DNA of 64,000 nucleotides from Pseudocolwellia sp048296855 (GCA_048296855.1 CP182631.1); one strand, 5' to 3'. Positions 41,113 through 49,843 are shown, numbered from the stretch's first letter. Numbers and translations are program-made. Notes: generated from the letters alone by a model not told the origin.

Positions 41113-41449
41113 CAAGACTAAGTGGTGCACTTGGATGTGAATCGAGCTTGAATTAAGGGGGTTTATAGTATGAAATTGATTGTATCCACTCCACAATCAC
41201 TGAAGTTCTAGATAATTTAGTATTTGCTAGTATGTGTTAGAAATATAAGGTATTTCAGAAGAACTAAAAATAGCAAGTTGTTGATTGAGTCTTATCTTAG
41301 TCAACCATTTTTAGTTTATTAATTAGGTGTCGATAAATCATTAAAGTAAGATAAAAAATGTTAATGGACCTTTATATAGTAGCGATTATCAATAATTATT
41401 TGGTTTGTTATATAGGTTGATGTAGTTGCGAGTTAATAGACGAATTTTA
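41108..41449 (+). other. Gene-free stretch with a decayed attC (distal end of array)
   Basis: TAACAAG follows the methyltransferase stop. At 41,257-41,337 an attC-like outline can still be read: GAACTAAAAATAGC, AGTCAACCATTTTTAG and TTATTAATTAGGTGTCG. The region is A+T-rich and otherwise empty. No attC is recognisable beyond it. Confidence 0.5.
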
Positions 41450-41956
41450 ATGAAAGTAAAATATGAAACAGCTAGATTAATTATCAGATCGTTGAATATA
41501 GATGATGCTGATTTTATTCTTAGGTTGTTAAATGAAGAGTCTTTTATTCGCAACATAGCTGATAAGAATGTACGAACCAATGCTGACGCGATCAATTATC
41601 TTATTCATGGTCCTATGTTGAGTTATGAGGTAAATGGATTTGGTTTAAATTTAGTCGTGTTAAAATCTTCAGGAACTCCCATTGGGATGTGTGGTTTACT
41701 TAAGAGAGAAGAGCTGGAATATCCTGATTTAGGTTACGCACTTTTACCTGAGTTTTGTGGAAGAGGTTATGCAAGAGAAGCGGCTAGCTCTATTCTACAA
41801 GAAGAGGCTGTTTCATGTTGTTTAAATACTCTTTTGGCTATTACGTTTCCCGATAATTTAAGTTCGAATAAATTATTGAAAAAAATTGGCTTTACCTTAA
41901 AGGGAACTATGGAGCTTTACGGGTTACAAAATAATTTATATGAGTATAGAGCTTGA
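41450..41956 (+). CDS. GNAT-family acetyltransferase
   Basis: 168 residues. TARLIIRSLNIDDADFILRLLN at residues 7-28 (quoted in part as TARLIIRSLNIDD), GYALLPEFCGRGYAREAASS near 95-114 with the acetyl-CoA loop CGRGYA, then LSSNKLLKKIGFT near 136-148. It belongs to the RimJ/RimL-like branch. The substrate is unknown. ATG 41,450 was chosen from the family N terminus. It lies just outside the recognisable array and may be a former cassette or resident gene. Confidence 0.85.
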   Translation: MKVKYETARLIIRSLNIDDADFILRLLNEESFIRNIADKNVRTNADAINYLIHGPMLSYEVNGFGLNLVVLKSSGTPIGMCGLLKREELEYPDLGYALLPEFCGRGYAREAASSILQEEAVSCCLNTLLAITFPDNLSSNKLLKKIGFTLKGTMELYGLQNNLYEYRA

Positions 41957-42396
41957 GTAAGATAACCATTTCATGAGTTACAGAATTTTTATTTCAATAT
42001 TTAGCAATTTTTAGACTTTGATCGTTTAAGTAATGCAGCAACCCAAATGGATACAATTGACTGTATTTCGTTTTTTATTTTATATCAGACATTTCCTCTA
42101 TTTAATTCATTATGTGTTTATATTAACCAAGCGTTTAAGATAAATATTTAGTGGTGCACCTCTTTATTTTTCTTGCCTTATTTTGTCTTTTTTTTAAGCG
42201 ATATATTCATTTAACTTAATATTAATTATGTTATGTTATTTAAACTAGCTTTTATTTTAAGCGGCTTATTAAAATATGTATGATTCTGTTTTTTTGAAGT
42301 TAACCTACGTAACCTAGGCTAGTCGTGGGGAGTCATTATGTCTATGTACAATAAGTTTTGAGCGAGTTTAACTATTAATAAATAGAGGAGAAGTTT
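41957..42396. other. Intergenic region without genes
   Basis: 440 A+T-rich bases. TTTAGTGGTGCAC at 42,149-42,161 resembles AAGTGGTGCACTTGG at 41,120-41,134. A fragment AACCAAGCGTTTAAG at 42,125-42,139 recalls an attC end. The promoter of the gene at 42,397 should lie here, but no convincing box pair was found. GAGGAGAAG just before 42,397 is its ribosome site. Confidence 0.5.
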
Positions 42397-43377
42397 ATGT
42401 TATTCGCCACAAACCGTACCCCTAAACAATCAGACAAGACTAAAAAGGGACGCAAAATCAGTTTTTCAATGCAGAATACCAGTGTTCGACAAGATATGTA
42501 TTTTTGTCGAAGAAATGGTGTTGATGATTATACTGAAATTGGTAGCAAAGCATTTTTTCAAGCATTAAAATATTTAGGTAACAACACTCAAATTTTATTT
42601 TATATTCATGGTTTTAATAACATTGGTGAGTCAGATATATTTCCAAATGCTGCAGTTTTACAAGGGATGTTTGACGAATTAATGCCAGATCTTGTTCATG
42701 TTGTTCCTCTTATTTGGCCATGTGATGATGACTCTGTTGTGGCATTTATGGATGACTATTGGGACGACCAACGTGCTTCAAGATCGAGTGGCGATGCTTT
42801 TTCACGTATGTTTGGTATGTTTGATAACTGGCGTAAAGAAGAAGCTAAAAAAGTTGACCCTTGTACTCGCAGAATGAACGTATTAGCGCACTCTATGGGG
42901 AACCGTGTTTTAAGAAACGCAATAAGTAACTGGGTAACTTATGATATGGCAGGTAATATGCCACAGTTATTCCGTAATGTTTTTATGGTGGCTGCAGATG
43001 TTGTTAATCACACCTTAGAATATAAAGAAAAGGGCTGTTATATTCCTGATTCAGCAAGAAATGTAGTGGTGTATTATGCTAATGATGATCTGGCTATGCC
43101 GGCAAGTAAACTGGCAAACTTAAAGAATATGACTGCATCACGCCGGTTAGGTATGACGGGGCCAGAATCTATGTTGGAAGGGCGTTTAGCGCGTAATGTT
43201 TACGAAGTTGACTGTGATAATTTTAATAATAGCTGGGGTGATAAAAAAGGACATACTTATTTTTTAAGAAATAAAAGTGGAACCATTAGCCCCGTTATAC
43301 ATCATATGATTGCTGCAATTGACGGTGGTAGAGTTCAACCAGCAGATCGTCATCATGTACTTATAAAACCTGAATAG
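42397..43377 (+). CDS. DUF900-type alpha/beta hydrolase
   Basis: 326 residues. ILFYIHGFNN near residues 69-78 and the nucleophile elbow LAHSMGNRVL near 166-175 are those of the DUF900 group of alpha/beta hydrolases. A catalytic Asp may be in YYANDDLAM near 229-237, with a late His in KKGHTYF. The substrate is unknown; esterase or lipase-like chemistry is the family expectation. ATG 42,397 follows AGAGGAGAAG. No signal peptide. A hairpin terminator overlaps the stop. Confidence 0.82.
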   Translation: MLFATNRTPKQSDKTKKGRKISFSMQNTSVRQDMYFCRRNGVDDYTEIGSKAFFQALKYLGNNTQILFYIHGFNNIGESDIFPNAAVLQGMFDELMPDLVHVVPLIWPCDDDSVVAFMDDYWDDQRASRSSGDAFSRMFGMFDNWRKEEAKKVDPCTRRMNVLAHSMGNRVLRNAISNWVTYDMAGNMPQLFRNVFMVAADVVNHTLEYKEKGCYIPDSARNVVVYYANDDLAMPASKLANLKNMTASRRLGMTGPESMLEGRLARNVYEVDCDNFNNSWGDKKGHTYFLRNKSGTISPVIHHMIAAIDGGRVQPADRHHVLIKPE

Positions 43378-43419
43378 CCTGATTTATATCAATTTGCATT
43401 AAACAGGCTATTTTTATTT
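43373..43419 (+). terminator. Probable terminator after the DUF900 gene
   Basis: AATAGCCTG and CAGGCTATT pair around a 22-base loop and are followed by TTTATTT. Confidence 0.5.
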
Positions 43420-43470
43420 AATTGCCTGCTCTATCCATTTTTTGGGTTAGTATAAGAAAAGAGAAACTTA

Positions 43471-43824
43471 ATGAATTTAATTAAACGCCCTGTAAACTCA
43501 CATAATGCTTACCATGCACATATTTACTTTGAGCAAGAAACATTATCTTTCGCTACTGATTTATGTGAAAAAGCAGGTGAGTATTTTAATTTGAAAGTTG
43601 GCCGTATTCATCAGCAACCTGTTGGACCTCATCCTAAATGGAGTTGCCAAATATCATTTAGTAAAAAACATTTTGATGAATTTGTTGCTTGGCTTGAATT
43701 TAATCGTAAAGACTTAACCGTTTTTATCCATCCCTTGTCGGGTAACGATTTAGATGATCATACCCTCTATGCTTATTGGTTAGGGGATAGTGTTAAGCTA
43801 AATACATCAATGTTTGAAGGTTAA
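43471..43824 (+). CDS. DOPA 4,5-dioxygenase family protein
   Basis: 117 residues, full length for the family. HAHIYF near residues 15-20, PVGPHPKWSCQI near 50-61 and FIHPLSGNDLDDHT near 88-101 contain the histidines that bind iron in DOPA 4,5-dioxygenase-like proteins, followed by YAYWLGD. The bacterial members open a catechol ring or have an unknown substrate. ATG 43,471 follows AGAGAAAC. It stands alone between a terminator and a MarR gene. Confidence 0.88.
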   Translation: MNLIKRPVNSHNAYHAHIYFEQETLSFATDLCEKAGEYFNLKVGRIHQQPVGPHPKWSCQISFSKKHFDEFVAWLEFNRKDLTVFIHPLSGNDLDDHTLYAYWLGDSVKLNTSMFEG

Positions 43825-43856
43825 AAAACAAGCTTGTTACGTATTTGTTTTTTTTA
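43825..43856 (+). terminator. Possible terminator after the dioxygenase gene
   Basis: An AAAAAACAA / TTGTTTTTT stem directly follows the stop codon and ends in a T-rich run; weak stem, all A-T but two pairs. Confidence 0.4.
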
Positions 43857-43956
43857 AATGTTTATTTTCTTACTCACTTGATAATAAAATAGGTTGATAA
43901 AGTCTACTATGTTACGGTAAGGTTGTAATTGTCACGTCACTATAAAGGGTTACTCA

Positions 43957-44391
43957 ATGAGTAATAAATACATTTCAGATGTAGTTTTCGATATTATTCA
44001 TTCATACAGAAACGCAATGCGAACGGCTCTTAATGCTAATGAGTTAGGATTAAATTACATGCATATAAAGTGTTTAACTTTTATTAATAGTAATGAGGTT
44101 TGCACCGCAAATGATATTGTTACTTTTTTTGCTAGAGATAAAGCACAAATAGCGCGTTTAATAAAAGAAATGATTGATAAACAATGGTTAACCAAAACAG
44201 TAAACACTGAAGATAAAAGAAGTCAGCTCTTGTCTTTAACTAAAAAAGGTAAACAGATAGTCGCTTTTATTGTAGAAACACAGGCTAATGTACATAAACA
44301 AATGCAGAAAAATATTAGTTTAGAAGAATTAGAGAGTTTTCTAAAAATAGCTAATACTATGGCTAAAAACCTTACTGTGTTTAAACAATAA
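43957..44391 (+). CDS. MarR-family transcriptional regulator
   Basis: 144 residues, typical length. The winged helix is seen as MHIKCLTFINSN, TANDIVTFFARDKAQIARLIKEM (quoted in part) and the wing KTVNTEDKRSQLLSLTKKGKQI, with the DKRS motif of the wing near residues 87-90. C-terminal helices would form the dimer. It probably represses a nearby gene in response to a small ligand; the target is not evident. ATG 43,957 follows AAAGGG. Confidence 0.87.
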   Translation: MSNKYISDVVFDIIHSYRNAMRTALNANELGLNYMHIKCLTFINSNEVCTANDIVTFFARDKAQIARLIKEMIDKQWLTKTVNTEDKRSQLLSLTKKGKQIVAFIVETQANVHKQMQKNISLEELESFLKIANTMAKNLTVFKQ

Positions 44392-44432
44392 TTAAGGTTA
44401 ATTGTGTGCTCTTAAAGTGTTGAGGTTTAGGT

Positions 44433-44455
44433 GCCAAGTTTTAACTTGGCTTTAT
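44433..44455 (+). terminator. Terminator after the MarR gene
   Basis: GCCAAGTT and AACTTGGC form a perfect 8-pair stem with a two-base gap, followed by TTTAT. Confidence 0.65.
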
Positions 44456-44570
44456 AAGAAATTAAATCAGTTATAGTTGAGTATAAAACCTTATTTGTAT
44501 GGTTTTTATTCGTTGCTTTGGCGTTTTTTATACAACACGAATAAAAATACGCTTTTGATTTAAAAAACAC

Positions 44571-44599
44571 TTTACAAAGCTAGCAAGTGCCTTTAATAT
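44571..44599 (+). promoter_or_regulatory. Promoter of the tRNA-Ser gene
   Basis: TTTACA (44,571-44,576) and TAATAT (44,594-44,599) are 17 bases apart, followed by a G+C-containing TCGCTTCGC start region as expected for a stable-RNA promoter. Confidence 0.7.
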
Positions 44600-44636
44600 T
44601 CGCTTCGCTTTAACGCTACCGCGTTATTTGCATTCA

Positions 44637-44727
44637 GGTGAGATGGCTGAGTGGTCGAAAGCACCGGTCTTGAAAACCGGCAAGGGTTTGTAGCCCTTCT
44701 AGAGTTCAAATCTCTATCTCACCGCCA
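44637..44727 (+). tRNA. serT: tRNA-Ser(UGA)
   Basis: 91 bases. The acceptor stem GGTGAGA pairs with TCTCACC, with discriminator G and an encoded CCA. The anticodon arm CCGGTCTTGAAAACCGG has anticodon TGA. The long variable arm (CAAGGGTTTGTAGCCCTT) is that of class II tRNA-Ser, and the T arm is AGAGTTCAAATCTCT. Partial copies of its 3' end lie downstream. Confidence 0.97.
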
Positions 44728-44733
44728 CATTCT

Positions 44734-44762
44734 AAAAAGCCGCTACTTGTAGCGGCTTTTTG
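44734..44762 (+). terminator. Terminator of tRNA-Ser
   Basis: AAAAAGCCGCTAC, a TTG loop and GTAGCGGCTTTTT form a strong stem ending in T residues. Confidence 0.85.
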
Positions 44763-44876
44763 CTATTTGGCGTTTAGTAAATCAAAAGGGGTTTGTAGCG
44801 CTAAACCTTTTTAGAGTTCAAATCTTTATCTCTCCGACACATTCTAAGAAACTGCTAGTTGTAGCGGCTTTTTGCT
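44763..44876 (+). repeat. Decayed direct repeat of the tRNA-Ser 3' end and terminator, unit 1
   Basis: GGGTTTGTAGCGC, then TTTAGAGTTCAAATCTTTATCTC, given in two parts TTTAGAGTTCAAATC and TTTATCTC, repeats the variable arm, T arm and acceptor end of the tRNA. A second copy of the terminator (GTAGCGGCTTTTT) follows. The 5' half of the tRNA is absent, so it is not a functional tRNA. Confidence 0.75.
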
Positions 44877-44884
44877 TGAAGTGG

Positions 44885-45804
44885 TCAAGTCATATTGGCC
44901 ACGTATTTGTAGTTTAGCCAGTATCTTTTCTCTGACTCATTTGGACTTAAGCCAGCATTGTATCTATGTGGCCTAGTCTGATTGTAATAACCAATGATGT
45001 AATTGATTATTGCTTTTTTAGCTTCAGTAAAACTCTTAAAGCCTGTCGTTGGTATCCATTCTGTCTTTAAACTTCTAAAGAACCGCTCCATTGGGCTATT
45101 ATCCCAACAATTTCCACGACGACTCATACTTTGTGTTATCTGGTATCGCCAAATTAATTGCCTGAATTTCATGCTGGAGTAATGCGAACCTTGATCTGAA
45201 TGAAATATAACATTTTCTGGTTTGCCACGACTTTCATAGGCCATCGTTAACGCTTTCATGGTCAATAGGCTATCAGGTGAATAGGATAACGCCCATTTCG
45301 ACCAAACAAGTCGAGGACAACTGCCAAGTATGCCCAGCGTGAGCCTGTCCAAATATAGGTGACATCACCACACCAGTAGCTATTGGGTTCGATCACATCA
45401 AATTGACGATTTAAAATATTCGGTATTTCAACATGCTCTTTATTCGCTTTTTTATAATTGTGCTGAGGTATTTGACAACTAACTAATTCAAGTTCAGTCA
45501 TTAAATTACCCGCTCGATAACGGCTTAATGGGTAGCCTGCTGTTGTTAGCATATCTGCTAAGCTACGCGCACCAGCAGAACCGCCGCTCAACGCATGAAA
45601 TCGCTTTATTTCAGCCCTAAGCTTTATTTGCTCAACGCTTAAGCTATTATCGCGAACAGCCCAGTATTTATAACTGCTACGATGCACACCAAACACGTCA
45701 CATAGCAGGCTAATTCGGTATTTTCTTTTATGGCTCTGATTGAGTTTTTCGATTAATTCGAATTGTTCAGTGAGTCCGACATCAACAGAGCTGTAGCCTT
45801 TTTT
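44885..45804 (-). pseudogene. IS3 orfB transposase, frameshifted
   Basis: Read on the - strand after a -1 slip, orfB begins KKGYSSVDVGLTEQFELIEK and passes through GVHRSSYKYWAVRD and EPNSYWCGDVTYIWTG (first catalytic Asp) to LAVVLDLFGR. There the frame breaks near 45,290 and resumes as ALSYSPDSLLTMKALTMAY. The second catalytic Asp (FHSDQGSHYSS) and the Glu (NCWDNSPMERFFRSLK) lie in the new frame. All DDE residues exist but in two frames, so the integrase domain is split. The end is at 44,885 near the element end. Confidence 0.85.
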
Positions 45805-46064
45805 AGAATTTCCTTTTCTAATTCAATACGTTCTATTCGTTTCTTTAATTCTCGAATCTCAATCTGCTCAGGTGTCATCGGGGTCGCTTTCGGTGATTTA
45901 CCCTGGCGCTCTTCACGAAGCTGCTTGACCCACTTGCCGATGGTTGAATAACCAACATTCATCGCCTTAGCTGCTTCTTCGTGGGTATAGCCGTTATCAA
46001 CAACAAGCTGTGCTGTTTCTAATCTAAATTCTGGACTGAAATTGGGTTTTCTTGGTTTAGTCAT
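45753..46064 (-). CDS. IS3 orfA (helix-turn-helix protein)
   Basis: 103 residues. KPNFSPEFRLETAQLVVDNG and YTHEEAAKAMNVGYSTIGKW form the HTH that binds the element ends, followed by a leucine-zipper-like coil (IRELKKRIERIELEKEILKKA). On the - strand the slippery heptamer A-AAA-AAG (45,804-45,798) lies near its end, in the phase needed for a programmed -1 shift into orfB to make the OrfAB transposase. Confidence 0.9.
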   Translation of the reverse strand: MTKPRKPNFSPEFRLETAQLVVDNGYTHEEAAKAMNVGYSTIGKWVKQLREERQGKSPKATPMTPEQIEIRELKKRIERIELEKEILKKATALLMSDSLNNSN

Positions 46065-46137
46065 TGTGTCACCTAACGTTTAATGAGGTGCATGATAACA
46101 CCTCTAAGTAGGTGGCCAAATTAACTATGCCACTTCA

Positions 46138-46451
46138 GCTATTTGGCGTTTAGTAAATCAAAAGGGGGTTGTAGCGCTAAACCTTTTTAGAGTTCAAATC
46201 TCTATCTCAGCGCTACATTCTAAAAAAACGATAATTAGTTAGTGATTTTTTATATTATTATATTCAACAGGAAGATATTGCCGCTCTGTAAAATACTAAA
46301 TTGACTAGATACGTTATACTAGCTGAGTTTCAAAAAATCCTAAAATTTATATTGAACTCCGATGATTTACATAGCACAATATCCGCCATATTTTCGATGG
46401 TTTATAGAATAGACTCTATAAACTTAAACTTAGTAAAAGATAATACTTTAT
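46138..46451 (+). other. tRNA-Ser repeat unit 2 and leader of the T6SS kinase gene
   Basis: 46,138-46,227 repeats the unit at 44,763-44,876 (GGCGTTTAGTAAATC, TTTTTAGAGTTCAAATC, TCTATCTCAGC) but loses the terminator. The rest is an A+T-rich leader. A perfect 9-base inverted repeat GTTTATAGA / TCTATAAAC (46,400-46,423) lies 28 bases before the kinase start and may be an operator. No clear promoter boxes were found. Confidence 0.6.
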
Positions 46452-48422
46452 ATGGATATAAACCAATCAGACTCATCGATTGCCGATGATAAAACTCTCG
46501 TCGCAGGGTTTAACTCAAAACAAAAATCAAATGAAATCAATCTAATAGGTAAATGCCTTAAAGACAGATACGTTATAGAGTCTCAGCTTGGTAGTGGCGG
46601 TATGAGTGATATATATCGTGCTAAAGACTTAAACCTTGAGTCTGCTGGAATTGATGAGCCTTATGTTGCTATTAAAGTTTTACTGCAGCAATTTTCTTCA
46701 ATTTCAGAAGCTAAACAAGTACTAGTTAAAGAAGCTTATAAAACCCAGCAACTATCTCATCCAAATATTATTAGGGTTTATGATGTCGACTCTCATGATA
46801 ATTTTCATTTCATTGTGATGGAGTGGCTAGATGGGGAAACACTAGAACAAGTTATTAAGCGCTCTAAGCCACTAGGTATTCCTTTTAAAGGAGCCTATAA
46901 GCTTATTGAGCAAATTGGTAATGCGTTAACTTATGCACATCATATGGGTATTATTCATACTGATTTAAAACCTTCTAATATTATGTTAACCAGAAAAGGG
47001 GACATCAAAGTTTTTGATTTTGGTGTGGCTCGAGCACTGCAATTAAATGTTGATAAATATGCTCTTCAAAATCATGAACAATCTTCTCCTTTAAGTGGCT
47101 ATACACCTGCATATGCTAGCTATGAACAAATTCAAGGCCAATCACCTTGTGCGTCTGATGATGTTTATGCCTTTTCTTGTATAGTTTACGAATTGTTATC
47201 ATGTAAGCATCCGTATCAAAGAATAACCGCAGATAAAGTTGATCTAAAACAGACTCCTTTAAATAAACCATCAAATTTAAATTGGTATTTATGGCCTGCA
47301 CTAAAAAAAGGTTTAGCGCTCAAACAAGAACAACGTTGTGAAAATATTCAAGTTATATTAAATAAATTTTCTCAAAAATTATGGCCTAAATTAGCTATAG
47401 GTACTGCGGCTAGCTTAATTTTTATTGCTGGTGTGCAAACATATTTAGCTAAAAATACAACCATTGATCATTTAACTGCTGAGATACAGTTAAGCGATAA
47501 AAAAAATCAAGAACTACAAAATTTAGAAAAGCTATCTACGGTTGAGCTTTTAAGAACGTTAGATACCGTTGCCGAAAAGCATCAGTTGCTAAAGCATGGG
47601 CTACTAAGAGAACATCGTCAAAAGATACTTGATATTGTTGAAAAACGTATTGTTAATGTACCAAAAGGCCCTAATGGTATTTATAAAAACTATGATGAAA
47701 TCGAACTTATAATTGACGATGCTTTGAATATATTCCCAGACTCTTTCCGTCTCCAACAATTATATAATCAAAGCCAAATGAGTCGCCAAGCAACAACAGA
47801 TGCCTTGTCTGATCGTTTAAACTTGTTATTAACACAAGGGCGATATAGTGAGGAGGGTGATAATAATATAGAAAAAATCATCAATGATTTATTTTTTGTA
47901 GATTCTAATTATAAATTTCAACCGCAAGATGAAGCTTTCAAGTTATTCCAAAGTAATTTTGACTCGGCAATTAACATACATGATGCGAGTAAAATTAGTG
48001 AATTAATCAAAATAGGTGAGTTAGCTTTCAATCATTACGCCAATGCTAAATCATTGTTGATGTTAGGAAAGGAGATGGAGGCTTCAGTTAATTTACTTTC
48101 AGATTATAGGGAGAAAATTATTGCTGGAGAAAAAGCCCCATATCCATATGATGCAGCAGAAGTTTTTTATAGATCAACTTTTGAACAACTTACTAGCGAG
48201 TTGTTGTCTGTGAATGATTCTAAAGAATTAGAAAAACTTGATGAAAACGTAATGAGAGTTGCTACACAAGTACCTCAAAATTTTGATCCATTAGTGATTG
48301 TTACAAAGAAAATGGCGGCATCTTATTTAAATTTTGCTAACGAATCTATGGAGAAAAAACGCTTTAAAACAGCACAAAAGCTGATTAAGAGAGGTAATGA
48401 ATTATATGCTATGGTCAATTAA
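46452..48422 (+). CDS. T6SS serine/threonine protein kinase (PpkA-like)
   Basis: 656 residues. The kinase domain lies at about residues 37-305: G loop LGSGGMSD near 44-51, Lys in VAIKVL near 72-77, catalytic HTDLKPSN near 169-176 (Thr replaces the usual Arg of HRD) and DFGVA near 188-192. One span at about 316-335 is followed by a 320-residue periplasmic or extracytoplasmic helical region. It would phosphorylate the FHA protein encoded next and switch the secretion system on, opposed by the PppA-like phosphatase at 57,263. The missing Arg in HRD marks an activation-loop-independent type of kinase. First gene of the cluster. Confidence 0.9.
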   Translation: MDINQSDSSIADDKTLVAGFNSKQKSNEINLIGKCLKDRYVIESQLGSGGMSDIYRAKDLNLESAGIDEPYVAIKVLLQQFSSISEAKQVLVKEAYKTQQLSHPNIIRVYDVDSHDNFHFIVMEWLDGETLEQVIKRSKPLGIPFKGAYKLIEQIGNALTYAHHMGIIHTDLKPSNIMLTRKGDIKVFDFGVARALQLNVDKYALQNHEQSSPLSGYTPAYASYEQIQGQSPCASDDVYAFSCIVYELLSCKHPYQRITADKVDLKQTPLNKPSNLNWYLWPALKKGLALKQEQRCENIQVILNKFSQKLWPKLAIGTAASLIFIAGVQTYLAKNTTIDHLTAEIQLSDKKNQELQNLEKLSTVELLRTLDTVAEKHQLLKHGLLREHRQKILDIVEKRIVNVPKGPNGIYKNYDEIELIIDDALNIFPDSFRLQQLYNQSQMSRQATTDALSDRLNLLLTQGRYSEEGDNNIEKIINDLFFVDSNYKFQPQDEAFKLFQSNFDSAINIHDASKISELIKIGELAFNHYANAKSLLMLGKEMEASVNLLSDYREKIIAGEKAPYPYDAAEVFYRSTFEQLTSELLSVNDSKELEKLDENVMRVATQVPQNFDPLVIVTKKMAASYLNFANESMEKKRFKTAQKLIKRGNELYAMVN

Positions 48423-48500
48423 TACGATAATAGCCTAAAAGAAATCAGATGGTTATAGATATTTGCTTTCAAGTTAAGTAAATGACTTTAATTGATGTTT

Positions 48501-48529
48501 TTCAAAGGTTTTAAGTTTTTTGTTAATAT
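48501..48529 (+). promoter_or_regulatory. Weak promoter candidate before the FHA gene
   Basis: TTCAAA (48,501-48,506) and TAATAT (48,524-48,529) are 17 bases apart. The 157-base gap between kinase and FHA genes makes an internal promoter plausible. Confidence 0.3.
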
Positions 48530-48579
48530 GTAGGCTAATTGAGCCGATCACTGTTTTTTGTAAAGGTTGTTTAAAGTAA

Positions 48580-49824
48580 ATGGAATTAATTTTTGAAATA
48601 GTAAGCTATCACCGTCTTTCACCAGATCAAATCTCTAAAAAATCAATCACAGATTCTATAACATTTGGACGCTCTGAAAATAACGACTGGTATTTACCCG
48701 ATCCCGAAAAAGTTGTTTCAGGTATTCATGGAAGAGTTGAGCGAAAATCGAATGATTTTTTTATTTATGATGTATCTACCAATGGTTTGTATATTAATCG
48801 TTCGGTTGAAGCATTAGGGCAAGATAAACCACATAAACTGGTTGATGGTGATTTATTAACTTTTGGTGATTACGAAGTTTCTGTATCAATTATTCAAAAT
48901 CAAAAACCAACCCTTGATGTAACTTCTTTTGAAGAACAACAAGCATCTCCTGAAGTTCAAGGTATTAATAGTGTAAAGCTGGCTGAAAGTGTATCTTCAA
49001 CAACGCCAAACAATAAAGACTTTATGCCGCTGATCAATAATGATTTAAATGATCATTTTGATATACCACAAGCAATACCTGAAGAGTGGGACGTAGATTT
49101 TCTTAATGATAATAATGCAGTCGATTCATTTATAAATGATGATCAGGAAAATATTATTCCACCAAAAGAAATTATTCCAGAAAACCAAGTTATTCCCAAC
49201 ATGCATGAAGTGCAGCAAGCAGCAGATGTTCAGATAAAAACAAAATCAATAGGGAAAAATGCATTTATTGAAGGCTTAGGTATTTCAGCTGATATTTTAC
49301 CTGAACCTGTTTCTGAGCAATTAATGTATGAAATGGGGCAATGTATGCAGTTAATGCTATCGGGTTTAATGGAGTCATTAAGAAACCGTTCTAATTTAAA
49401 AAATGAATTTAGAATTAACCAAACAACGTTTCAGCAACAAGAAAATAATCCATTAAAGTTTTCTGCAACAATAGATGATGCCTTTCAAAACCTCTTTATA
49501 CGTAAAAGCTCGAGTTTCTTACCTGCAAATAAAGCAATAATAGAAGCATTTAATGATACTAAAAAACATGATATAGCGTTAACTGCAGGAACGTTAGGTG
49601 CAATTGAAGGAATATTAAGCCAACTTGAACCAACCGAAATTGAGAGTAGAGATTTTAAAGAATCTCTGCTTGATCAAGTACTACCAGGGCAAAAACAATT
49701 AAGATACTGGAAAATGTACAAAAGTTTACACAAGGACATGAGTAACGAAATTTCTAATCAGGGAAGTTCAGCTTTATCAGATGAGTTCGTTAGGGCATAT
49801 GATAAAAAAATTAAATCTTTATAG
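48580..49824 (+). CDS. tagH: T6SS FHA-domain protein (TagH/Fha)
   Basis: 414 residues. The N-terminal FHA domain spans about residues 25-105: ITFGRSENNDWYLPD near 27-41, SGIHGRVE near 47-54, STNGLYIN near 66-73. It binds phosphothreonine. A Pro/Asn-rich linker leads to a C-terminal TagH domain (about 225-410: FIEGLGISADILPEP, LMLSGLMESLRNRSN, KDMSNEISNQG). As a phosphorylation target and reader it activates assembly of the secretion machine. ATG 48,580 is the first start after a long gap. Confidence 0.92.
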   Translation: MELIFEIVSYHRLSPDQISKKSITDSITFGRSENNDWYLPDPEKVVSGIHGRVERKSNDFFIYDVSTNGLYINRSVEALGQDKPHKLVDGDLLTFGDYEVSVSIIQNQKPTLDVTSFEEQQASPEVQGINSVKLAESVSSTTPNNKDFMPLINNDLNDHFDIPQAIPEEWDVDFLNDNNAVDSFINDDQENIIPPKEIIPENQVIPNMHEVQQAADVQIKTKSIGKNAFIEGLGISADILPEPVSEQLMYEMGQCMQLMLSGLMESLRNRSNLKNEFRINQTTFQQQENNPLKFSATIDDAFQNLFIRKSSSFLPANKAIIEAFNDTKKHDIALTAGTLGAIEGILSQLEPTEIESRDFKESLLDQVLPGQKQLRYWKMYKSLHKDMSNEISNQGSSALSDEFVRAYDKKIKSL

Positions 49825-49843
49825 TATTAATTAGGTTAACCAA

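Larger units (their letters stand above)
1..41337 (+). other. Chromosomal integron cassette array (integrase end outside window)
   Basis: About 74 cassettes follow each other head to tail. Each ends in an attC site that begins with a TAACAAG-type box and ends with GCGTTA. Recognisable genes are on the + strand and lie 5' of their attC, which places intI and attI to the left of the window. No integrase is visible here. Cassette edges are recognisable because the first 9 to 12 bases of a cassette are usually the reverse complement of the bases at the start of its own attC. Thirty-three cassettes have no ordinary gene. The last three attC sites (39.5 to 41.3 kb) are decayed, so the array is taken to end near 41,337. 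Confidence 0.95.
44877..46137 (-). mobile_element. IS3-family insertion sequence (orfB damaged)
   Basis: 1261 bp. Imperfect terminal inverted repeats begin TGAAGTGG at both ends, and TTGGCCAC is shared further in. The 3-base target duplication GCT lies at 44,874-44,876 and 46,138-46,140. orfA is intact, and orfB carries a frameshift, so the copy is probably inactive on its own. It sits inside the tRNA-Ser 3' repeat region. Confidence 0.9.

Noticed and set aside
1..41337. Integron integrase within the window
   Set aside because: No tyrosine recombinase was found on either strand. The only recombinase-like proteins are IS transposases, so intI must lie to the left.
44784..44845. Second tRNA-Ser gene
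   Set aside because: Only the 3' half is present, and there is no acceptor 5' strand, D arm or anticodon arm.
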